From Elusimicrobia bacterium CG08_land_8_20_14_0_20_59_10 (GTDB lineage: Bacteria; Elusimicrobiota; Elusimicrobia; Elusimicrobiales; UBA9959), in contig PEXO01000069.1 in the NCBI GenBank assembly GCA_002779045.1, positions 1-6,512 on the forward strand: a stretch of 6,512 nucleotides of DNA. Direction: 5' to 3'. The position numbers and the translations under genes were made by a program. The notes beneath the pieces were generated by a model that saw only the letters and a program-made list of their open reading frames with translations, searched no databases and was not told where the DNA came from. Of the stretch, positions 1 to 4,532 are shown in pieces; within the stretch, counting starts at the first letter, position 1; every line of letters begins with the position of its first letter.

Positions 1-72
1 GCTGGCGCAGAATTTCGGAAAACCTGCCTGACAGGCCGCGGCAGCCGGGGGGTTGAGTCGAAGAGGCGCTGC

Positions 73-101
73 GCCGCGGCGGACCCCGCCGCGGCTTATT
101 T
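73..101 (+). terminator. GC-rich hairpin followed by an AU-rich tract, upstream of nifU
   Basis: A perfect 10-bp inverted repeat, GCCGCGGCGG (73-82) and CCGCCGCGGC (86-95), has a 3-nt loop and is followed by TTATTTAA. This looks like an intrinsic terminator for a gene ending near or before the left edge, although the U-tract is interrupted by A. It could instead be a structured leader or operator, since AT-rich promoter-like sequence follows at once. Confidence 0.45.
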
Positions 102-117
102 AATATAATATAATATA
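101..117 (+). promoter_or_regulatory. AT-rich TAATA pentamer tract, likely nifU promoter -10 region
   Basis: TAATA is repeated about 3.4 times with period 5 and contains two overlapping perfect TATAAT hexamers (104-109 and 109-114). It is the only AT-rich stretch in a GC-rich leader and lies 35-50 bases before the nifU start. No good -35 hexamer lies 16-18 bases upstream, because the GC hairpin occupies that place. The promoter may therefore depend on an activator or be regulated through the hairpin. This is inference from composition and hexamers. Confidence 0.4.
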
Positions 118-137
118 GCCATCGGGCCGAGCCCTCC

Positions 138-144
138 GGAGGAG
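138..144 (+). promoter_or_regulatory. Ribosome binding site of nifU
   Basis: GGAGGAG lies 7 bases before the ATG at 152. It is an excellent Shine-Dalgarno match and fixes the nifU start. Confidence 0.85.
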
Positions 145-151
145 ATCCGCA

Positions 152-985
152 ATGTGGAACTATACTGAAAAGGTTTTTGAGCATTTCAAAAATCCCAGGA
201 ACGTGGGGGAGATAGAGAACCCGGACGCGGTGGGCGAAGTGGGCAGCCTGGTCTGCGGCGACGCGCTGAAGCTGACCCTGAAAATAGATAAGCCCACAGA
301 AAAGATCACCGACGTAAAGTTCAAGACCTTCGGCTGCGCCAGCGCCATCGCCTCCTCTTCAGCGCTCACCGAGATGGTGAAGGGCCTTACGCTGGAGGAA
401 GCCGGTAAGATAACCAATCAGCAGATAGCGGATTTCCTGGGCGGCCTGCCGGGGGAGAAGATGCACTGCTCCGTGATGGGTATGGAAGCGCTTGAGGCCG
501 CCATAAAGAACTACCGCGGTGGTACGGTAGAAAAGGTCATGCTGGGGAATGCCGGGAAAGTGGTGTGCAAGTGCTTCAGCGTCACCGAGGCCGCCATTCT
601 CAAAGCCATAAAGCTCAATAGCCTGCATACCGTGGAGGAAGTTACCAATTTTACCAAGGCCGGCGGCGGCTGCGGCCAATGCAAAGGCGAGATAGAGAAG
701 CTGCTGAAGGACTACTGGGCCGAGGCCGAGCATAAGAGCTTCGTCAAAATGACCGTGGTGGAAAAGATTAAGATGATAGAGAAGGTGCTGGCCGAAGAGG
801 TTAACCCGAAACTGAAGGCCGACGGCGGCTGGATAGAGCTGGTGGACATAGAGGGTTCCACCGTAAAGCTCCGTTTCTTAGGCATGTGTCACGGCTGCCC
901 CTCCTCCGGCGCCACGCTCAAGAACGTGGTGGAGAAGGAACTGAAGGGCCGCATAGACCCGGCGCTGGTGATTGAGGCGGAATAG
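152..985 (+). CDS. nifU: Fe-S cluster assembly scaffold protein NifU (three-domain)
   Basis: This is a cytoplasmic scaffold on which [2Fe-2S] and [4Fe-4S] clusters are built from sulfur delivered by NifS and passed to apo-proteins. The 277 residues show the full NifU order. The IscU-like domain (about 1-125) has Cys35 in VCGD with Asp37, Cys62 in FGCAS and Cys106 in MHCSVMG. The central BFD-like [2Fe-2S] domain (about 130-185) has Cys139 and Cys141 in VCKC plus Cys174 and Cys177 in CGQC. The C-terminal Nfu domain (about 200-277) has Cys246 and Cys249 in MCHGCPSS. The three N-terminal Cys fall at the same numbers as in Azotobacter NifU. All ligand Cys are present, so the protein should be functional. 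nifS follows in the same direction, which is the classical nifUS arrangement. Isoleucine is encoded by AUA in 11 of 16 cases. Full-length NifU also occurs in non-diazotrophs as the general Fe-S scaffold, and no nitrogenase gene is visible here. Confidence 0.97.
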   Translation: MWNYTEKVFEHFKNPRNVGEIENPDAVGEVGSLVCGDALKLTLKIDKPTEKITDVKFKTFGCASAIASSSALTEMVKGLTLEEAGKITNQQIADFLGGLPGEKMHCSVMGMEALEAAIKNYRGGTVEKVMLGNAGKVVCKCFSVTEAAILKAIKLNSLHTVEEVTNFTKAGGGCGQCKGEIEKLLKDYWAEAEHKSFVKMTVVEKIKMIEKVLAEEVNPKLKADGGWIELVDIEGSTVKLRFLGMCHGCPSSGATLKNVVEKELKGRIDPALVIEAE

Positions 986-998
986 TTGTGGACAGCCC

Positions 999-1132
999 CG
1001 GGTTAGGGCCCAGCGGGGACGGGGGCGGGCACACCGTGCCCGCCCCTCCCCACGGAGACCTGGCCTTCGGCCATCCAGGCTCGGCGCTACGCAAGCCTCG
1101 CCTTCCGTGAGGCCCCGCTGAACCCTAACCCG
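999..1132. repeat. Structured intergenic element, copy 1 (nifU-nifS gap)
   Basis: Outer arms 999-1018 and 1113-1132 are inverted repeats matching at 18 of 20 positions. Inside are a perfect 11-bp GC stem with ACC loop (1022-1032/1036-1046), a TGGCC-TTC-GGCCA hairpin (1061-1073), an AGGCT/AGCCT hairpin enclosing GCG-CTA-CGC (1077-1098) and a GCCT/AGGC hairpin (1100-1113). A second outer pairing is possible between CGGGGACGG (1014-1022) and CCGTCCCCG (1135-1143), so the true right edge may be near 1146. The element shares CACACCGTG (1030-1038), a 21-nt core (1080-1100, one mismatch) and a CTAACCCG end block with the element at 4354-4485. No U-tract follows any stem, so it is not a simple terminator. 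It may be a MITE/REP-like dispersed repeat or a structured RNA in the nifU-nifS transcript. I do not recognise it as a named family. Confidence 0.75.
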
Positions 1133-1154
1133 CGCCGTCCCCGGGCGGGGTGTT

Positions 1155-1160
1155 GAGGTG
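1155..1160 (+). promoter_or_regulatory. Ribosome binding site of nifS (decides start)
   Basis: GAGGTG lies 6 bases before the ATG at 1167. A GTG codon at 1158 is in frame but overlaps this site, so ATG 1167 is the better start. With it, the catalytic Lys and Cys fall at 202 and 325, the same numbers as in Azotobacter NifS. Confidence 0.7.
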
Positions 1161-1166
1161 AATAAA

Positions 1167-2372
1167 ATGGAAAAAGTTTATTATTTCGATAATAATGCCA
1201 CCAGCCGCGTGGCGCCCGAGGTGGCCAAAGAGATGGAGCCGTTCTGGGGCGAGCTCTACGGCAATCCGTCCAGCATGCATTTCTTCGGCGGCGGCAACCA
1301 GAAATACCTGGATCTGGCGCGGGAGCGCGTGGCCAGGCTGCTGGGCGCTTCGCCCGAAGAGATAATTTTCACCAGCTGCGGCACCGAGTCCGACTCAACC
1401 GCTCTCTGGTCGGCCCTGCGCGCCTTCCCGGAGAAGAAGCACATCATCACCACCAAAGTGGAACATCCCGCCGTGCTCAGTGTGGCTAAATACCTTGAAA
1501 GCCAGGGCCTGCGCGTCACTTATCTGCCGGTAGATGCGGTCGGGCAGATAGACCTGGGCGATCTTAAGGCCGCGCTCACCGCCGATACGGCGCTGGTCTC
1601 CATAATGTGGGCCAATAACGAGACCGGAGTAATCTTCCCGGTGGAAGAGGCCGCGCGCCTGGCCCATGCCAAAGGCGCGCTGTTCCACACCGACGCCGTG
1701 CAGGCCGCGGGCAAGCTGCCCATAAACCTGGCGGGCACAAAAATAGACATGCTCTCACTTTCCGGCCACAAGCTGCACGCCCCCAAAGGGATAGGCGCGC
1801 TCTACTTGCGCAAGGGCGCGCGCTTCGCGCCGTTCATGATGGGCGGCCACCAGGAGCGCGGCCGGCGCGCCGGCACCGAGAACGTGCCCTACATAGCCGG
1901 CCTCGGCAAGGCGGCGGAACTGGCCGCGGCTAATATAGAAAAAGAAAACACTTATGTTAAGGACCTGCGCGACCGCCTGGAGAACGGACTGCTCTCCGCG
2001 GTGAAGAACACCCGCGTTAACGGCGGCGGCGCGTCCCGCCTGCCAAATACCACGAATATCAGCTTCGAATACGTGGAAGGGGAATCTATACTGTTGATGC
2101 TGAGCGAAAAAGGCATCTGTGCCTCGTCGGGCTCGGCCTGCACCTCCGGCTCGCTCGAGCCGTCGCACGTGCTTATGTCCATGGCCGTGCCGCAGACTTA
2201 TGCCCACGGCTCCATCCGCTTCTCGCTGAGCGTTTACAATACCGCGCAGGAAGTGGATCATATACTGCGCGAGTTCCCGCCCGTAATAGAGAAGCTGCGC
2301 GCCATCTCCCCGTTCGCCGACGGGAAGCCCCTGTTCGGCATGGACTCCTGCGGCACCCCGCATCACCACTGA
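1167..2372 (+). CDS. nifS: Cysteine desulfurase NifS
   Basis: This PLP-dependent enzyme converts L-cysteine to L-alanine and hands the persulfide sulfur to NifU. The protein is 401 residues from the ATG at 1167, close to the usual NifS length of about 400. Visible motifs are the N-terminal YFDNNATS, the PLP-stacking His in KVEHPAV (residue 100), Asp176 and Gln179 in HTDAVQAAG, the Schiff-base Lys202 in SLSGHKLHAPKG, and the active-site loop ASSGSACTSG with Cys325. The short loop before Cys and the Lys/Cys numbering place it in the NifS/IscS (group I) class rather than SufS. It lies 181 bases after nifU, and the gap is filled by a structured repeat. The tail ends CGTPHHH, three consecutive His after a Cys, which is unusual and could bind metal. 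No clear terminator follows. An alternative GTG start at 1158 would add three residues. Confidence 0.97.
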   Translation: MEKVYYFDNNATSRVAPEVAKEMEPFWGELYGNPSSMHFFGGGNQKYLDLARERVARLLGASPEEIIFTSCGTESDSTALWSALRAFPEKKHIITTKVEHPAVLSVAKYLESQGLRVTYLPVDAVGQIDLGDLKAALTADTALVSIMWANNETGVIFPVEEAARLAHAKGALFHTDAVQAAGKLPINLAGTKIDMLSLSGHKLHAPKGIGALYLRKGARFAPFMMGGHQERGRRAGTENVPYIAGLGKAAELAAANIEKENTYVKDLRDRLENGLLSAVKNTRVNGGGASRLPNTTNISFEYVEGESILLMLSEKGICASSGSACTSGSLEPSHVLMSMAVPQTYAHGSIRFSLSVYNTAQEVDHILREFPPVIEKLRAISPFADGKPLFGMDSCGTPHHH

Positions 2373-2426
2373 CGCCCACCGCGCGCCTAAGCCGGTGTCG
2401 GGCGCTGGGGTCTGACATTTAGGGGT

Positions 2427-2456
2427 TTGTGCGGGGGAGGGGAAATTAGCTAGAAT
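2427..2456 (+). promoter_or_regulatory. Probable promoter of the tRNA gene
   Basis: TTGTGC (2427-2432), an 18-base spacer and TAGAAT (2451-2456) give a moderate sigma-70 match. Predicted transcription starts near 2463, about 20 bases before the mature tRNA 5' end. It lies in the nifS-tRNA gap, so the tRNA probably has its own transcript, though read-through from nifS cannot be excluded. Confidence 0.5.
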
Positions 2457-2481
2457 GGGTGTTCGGTCTGTCAAAGATTTC

Positions 2482-2555
2482 GGGCCCGTAGCTCAGTTGG
2501 TTAGAGCAAACGACTCATAATCGTTGGGTCGAAGGTTCAAGTCCTTCCGGGCCCA
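2482..2555 (+). tRNA. tRNA with CAU anticodon, probably tRNA-Ile2 (AUA-reading); elongator Met is the alternative
   Basis: A complete cloverleaf can be folded: acceptor GGGCCCG/CGGGCCC (2482-2488/2548-2554), D stem GCTC/GAGC, anticodon stem AACGA/TCGTT with loop CTCATAA (anticodon CAT at 2516-2518), variable GGGTC, T stem GAAGG/CCTTC with loop TTCAAGT, discriminator A at 2555. All stems are fully paired. CCA is not encoded. The G1-C72 pair excludes initiator tRNA-fMet. Pairs C4-G69 and C5-G68 are the known TilS recognition pairs of E. coli tRNA-Ile2, where elongator Met has U4-A69 and A5-U68. This, and the ACGA/TCGT stem, favour Ile2, whose C34 becomes lysidine and reads AUA. AUA is the dominant Ile codon in neighbouring genes, which also fits. 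The Ile2 versus Met choice is inference; the tRNA itself is certain. Confidence 0.95.
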
Positions 2556-2577
2556 GTAGTTTTCACCGCAGCCGCAT

Positions 2578-2613
2578 AAAAAAAGACGTCCGCCTAAAGC
2601 GGACGTCTTTTTT
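2578..2613. terminator. Bidirectional intrinsic terminator
   Basis: A perfect 9-bp stem GACGTCCGC (2585-2593) / GCGGACGTC (2599-2607) with loop CTAAA is flanked by seven A (2578-2584) and six T (2608-2613). It therefore has a U-tract in both directions. It would end the tRNA transcript on the plus strand and the convergent MORN-repeat gene on the minus strand, whose stop codon lies only 17 bases away. Confidence 0.92.
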
Positions 2614-2629
2614 GCGCCCCTCGGCGGAG

Positions 2630-3784
2630 CTATCTCAGCGCAAAAGTCTTTGCTTTCCCAGCGTCGTAAGTATAAGTGCCTTTAAGCGGTCCGCCGTCCT
2701 CAAAAACGCGCAGGACCTTAAGCTCGTTCTTTTTAAAGAGCAGCTCTTTTTGCAGCTTTCCTTCCGAAGAGTATACCCTGGCGGCGCCGTCCGGCACTTT
2801 TCCCGCCTGGCTGGTAACGTTGAATTTTTTATCCAGCACTATCTTGCCCAGGTATTTCCCATTGAGCCGGAAGGTATAGCGCTCTCCCCGGGCCAGCGAG
2901 GTAATTGCTGCCGTGACCATCGAATCCTGTTCCTGCGGCGCGCCGGTAGTATCCTTGAGCTTAGGCAGTTCGGTGGGGCGGTCGTTCTCGTAATAGACCT
3001 CTGACCTCACCGTTCCGTCCTGGCCGTATTCCTTTTTCAGGCCGTTTAGCTTGTCTGCTGCGTAGGAAGCCTCCATGAGCGGTTTTCCCGCCTCGGAAAA
3101 ATACCTGAACATGCCGTTCTTTGCCCCGGCCAGGTACTGGGCCTCCACCTGAACCTTCCCGGAAGCGTAGAAGGTCTTGAACGCGCCGCTGGTCCTTCCT
3201 CCCGACATCGGTTTTATGGTTTTAACCGCGCCGTCCGGGTAATACTCGGTATAGATACCGTCCTTTATCGTTCCCTCGAACGAAAGCGAAGGGCCGCTGC
3301 CGTCGAAAGTTTCCGTGGCAATGGTCACGCCGTCCTCCAGGTATATCATCTGACGCGTGGCGGAAGAGGGCATCACTATCCTGAAGGAGAGCCCGGGCAC
3401 CGGACTTTCCGGTTCCGCCGCGGCCGGGGGGAGCGACTCCGGTTCGGCCGCCAGGGCGGCGAGGGTTTCGGTGGAAATCGCGGCGACAGGGCTTACCTCC
3501 TCAAGCGCCGGCGCGGGTTGTTCAAGGGCCGCTGCGGCGGTAGAAACCACCGGCGCGGGCGGAGGTGCGGACGTTTCAGGCGCAGCTGCGGGCGCGGCCG
3601 CCTGCTGCTCCAGTATATCCGACCTGTTTATGGTAAGCGCGCCGTATTTCGTTTTCAGCATCACAACGCCGTCCATCTCTCCGGTCACTTCGCCTTCTAT
3701 CTTTGCGCCATCCTTCAGTTGAAAGGTGTCGGCCTGGCAGAAAGCGGGCGCAAGAAATAAGGAAATAGATAGTATGGTCTTCAT
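2630..3784 (-). CDS. Secreted MORN_2-type repeat protein with N-terminal SH3-like domain
   Basis: The function is unknown; the architecture is clear. The 384 residues begin with a Sec signal peptide (MKTILSISLFLAPAFCQA, likely cut before Asp19; Cys16 is not in a good lipobox). A short beta-rich domain follows (about 19-58, FQLKDGAKIEGEV...GALTINRSDI), like SH3/LSm-type 'LKDG' modules of envelope proteins. Residues 61-130 are an Ala/Pro/Glu-rich linker. From about 168 to 270 there are four repeats of about 22-25 residues of the pattern G-x-aromatic-x-Y-x-x-G-x-x-x-x-x-x-Y-x-x-x-x-x-x-G, typical of MORN_2 (YwqK-like) repeats. A degenerate fifth lies at about 333-376. Such repeats form extended beta hairpins and are often called YwqK-like antitoxins in databases, but no toxin partner is seen. 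The start is supported by AGAGGA 9 bases upstream (3794-3799, minus strand). It is divergent from the Rrf2 gene. Confidence 0.85.
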   Translation of the reverse strand: MKTILSISLFLAPAFCQADTFQLKDGAKIEGEVTGEMDGVVMLKTKYGALTINRSDILEQQAAAPAAAPETSAPPPAPVVSTAAAALEQPAPALEEVSPVAAISTETLAALAAEPESLPPAAAEPESPVPGLSFRIVMPSSATRQMIYLEDGVTIATETFDGSGPSLSFEGTIKDGIYTEYYPDGAVKTIKPMSGGRTSGAFKTFYASGKVQVEAQYLAGAKNGMFRYFSEAGKPLMEASYAADKLNGLKKEYGQDGTVRSEVYYENDRPTELPKLKDTTGAPQEQDSMVTAAITSLARGERYTFRLNGKYLGKIVLDKKFNVTSQAGKVPDGAARVYSSEGKLQKELLFKKNELKVLRVFEDGGPLKGTYTYDAGKAKTFALR

Positions 3785-3877
3785 AATAAATGGTCCTCTG
3801 CACTTATTTTACAAAAGAAAGCCGGCAAAAACCACGGAGCCGCAGTGGCCCGCGCGCGCAGCGGCCTGCCCCGGGCC

Positions 3878-3906
3878 TTGACAAAATGATACCCATATGG
3901 TATCAT
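3878..3906 (+). promoter_or_regulatory. Promoter of the Rrf2-family regulator gene
   Basis: The sequence shows TTGACA (3878-3883, perfect -35), a 17-base spacer and TATCAT (3901-3906, 5 of 6 to consensus). Predicted transcription starts at about 3912-3914, only 2-4 bases before the ATG at 3916, so the mRNA would be leaderless or nearly so. No Shine-Dalgarno sequence is present, which agrees. Confidence 0.85.
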
Positions 3907-3907
3907 T
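3885..3907. promoter_or_regulatory. Palindromic operator overlapping the Rrf2 promoter
   Basis: AATGATACC (3885-3893) and GGTATCATT (3899-3907) form a perfect 9-bp inverted repeat around a CATAT centre. It covers most of the spacer and the whole -10 element, so a bound dimer would block RNA polymerase. Rrf2-family dimers bind dyad sites of about this size and commonly repress their own gene, so autorepression by the adjacent gene product is likely. I see no second copy of the half-site pair elsewhere in the window. Confidence 0.75.
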
Positions 3908-3915
3908 GTGTTAAT

Positions 3916-4311
3916 ATGAAATTACTAAACAGGGATGTGGATTATGCTGTCCGCGCGCTGGTATTCATGGCCAGGGCCAATAAGCCCATGATCTCCGTGG
4001 CGAGCATGAAGGAAAGCGTGGGGGTCCCCCGGCCTTTTTTGCGCAAAACGCTGCAGAAGCTTCATCAGGCCGGCCTGCTTCATTCCATAAAAGGCAAAGG
4101 CGGCGGCTTTGCGCTGGCGCGCCGCCCCGAAGCCATAACCCTCAGCCATCTCATGACCGCTCTCCAGGGCCCGCTGAAGCTGAACGACTGCGTCTTCCGC
4201 AAAAAACTCTGCGCCAACCACGATACCTGCCTGCTGCGCCGCCGGCTGGAAGGCATAGAAGGCCGCCTGCGTTCCGAGATAGAAGGCGTGACCATCAGGG
4301 ACCTGGTTTAA
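3916..4311 (+). CDS. Rrf2-family Fe-S transcriptional regulator (IscR/NsrR-like)
   Basis: This is a 131-residue DNA-binding regulator. The N-terminal winged helix (about 1-75) includes VDYAVRALVFMA, a recognition-helix segment VPRPFLRKTLQKLHQAGLL and the wing IKGKGGGFALAR, all standard for Rrf2. After it come Cys92, Cys99 and Cys105 (C-x6-C-x5-C) with His102 nearby. IscR uses Cys92, Cys98 and Cys104 for its [2Fe-2S] cluster, so a cluster-sensing role is likely, with one extra residue between the first two Cys. The last ~25 residues form a basic/acidic helix usual for dimerisation. The start at 3916 was chosen because the family's MKL...DYA begins there and the promoter -10 ends at 3906. A longer frame from 3790 would run through the promoter. 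It is probably autoregulated through the palindrome at 3885-3907. The signal could be Fe-S status, nitric oxide, redox or cysteine supply; the sequence does not decide. Confidence 0.92.
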   Translation: MKLLNRDVDYAVRALVFMARANKPMISVASMKESVGVPRPFLRKTLQKLHQAGLLHSIKGKGGGFALARRPEAITLSHLMTALQGPLKLNDCVFRKKLCANHDTCLLRRRLEGIEGRLRSEIEGVTIRDLV

Positions 4312-4353
4312 AAAATGAGTAACGGGAAAAGCGAACAGTTCGGGCGTGCGGAG

Positions 4354-4485
4354 GAAGCCTGCGGGGCGGACCGGAACGCAAAACGCGCTCGGCCACACCG
4401 TGGCCTCGCTCTGCCTCACGCCTCGGCGCTATGCAAGCCTCGGCCTTCGGAAGGTTTTGCTAACCCGGTCCGCCCCGCAGGCTTC
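4354..4485. repeat. Structured intergenic element, copy 2 (Rrf2-ferredoxin gap)
   Basis: Outer arms 4354-4374 and 4465-4485 are a perfect 21-bp inverted repeat. After a small internal loop the stem continues with GCAAAAC/GTTTTGC (4378-4384/4454-4460). Inside are GGCCAC-ACC-GTGGCC (4391-4405), a GCG-CTA-TGC mini-hairpin (4426-4434, closing with G-U) and CCTT-CGG-AAGG (4444-4454). It shares with copy 1 the CACACCGTG block (4394-4402), the core GGCGCTAYGCAAGCCTCG within 4422-4442 (one mismatch in 21) and CTAACCCG (4460-4467). Overall size is nearly the same (132 versus 134 bp). Copy 1 carries about 22 more bases between the first block and the core. It starts about 40 bases after the Rrf2 stop and ends about 50 bases before the next start codon. 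A reading frame at 4315-4536 crosses it but has no coding character. Confidence 0.78.
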
Positions 4486-4532
4486 AGTGGCTGGAGCAAC
4501 CGGACGTTTCCAGGCAAAGTGCGGATAACCCT

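Noticed and set aside
2..31. Possible 3' end of an upstream plus-strand gene (frame reading LAQNFGKPA then TGA)
   Set aside because: Only nine codons are visible. A hairpin terminator follows at 73-95, which fits, but too little sequence is present to call a gene.
1022..1046. GC hairpin after nifU as an intrinsic terminator
   Set aside because: The stem is strong but is followed by TCCCC with no T-run, and it is part of the larger repeated element.
1158..1166. GTG start for nifS
   Set aside because: It overlaps the Shine-Dalgarno GAGGTG that serves ATG 1167 and shifts the catalytic residues away from family numbering. Still possible.
152..2372. Nitrogen fixation gene cluster
   Set aside because: Only nifU and nifS are seen; both also serve general Fe-S assembly in organisms without nitrogenase.
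2482..2555. Initiator tRNA-fMet
   Set aside because: Position 1-72 is a G-C pair, whereas bacterial initiators have a mismatch there.
3847..3877. GGCCCG/CGGGCC inverted repeat upstream of the Rrf2 promoter
   Set aside because: Only 6 bp with a 19-base loop in GC-rich DNA; expected by chance.
3790..3915. Longer reading frame adding 42 residues to the Rrf2 regulator
   Set aside because: The extension runs through the -35, spacer palindrome and -10 elements, and its peptide (rich in Arg, Pro, Ser) matches nothing in the family, which begins at MKLLNRDVDYAVRAL.
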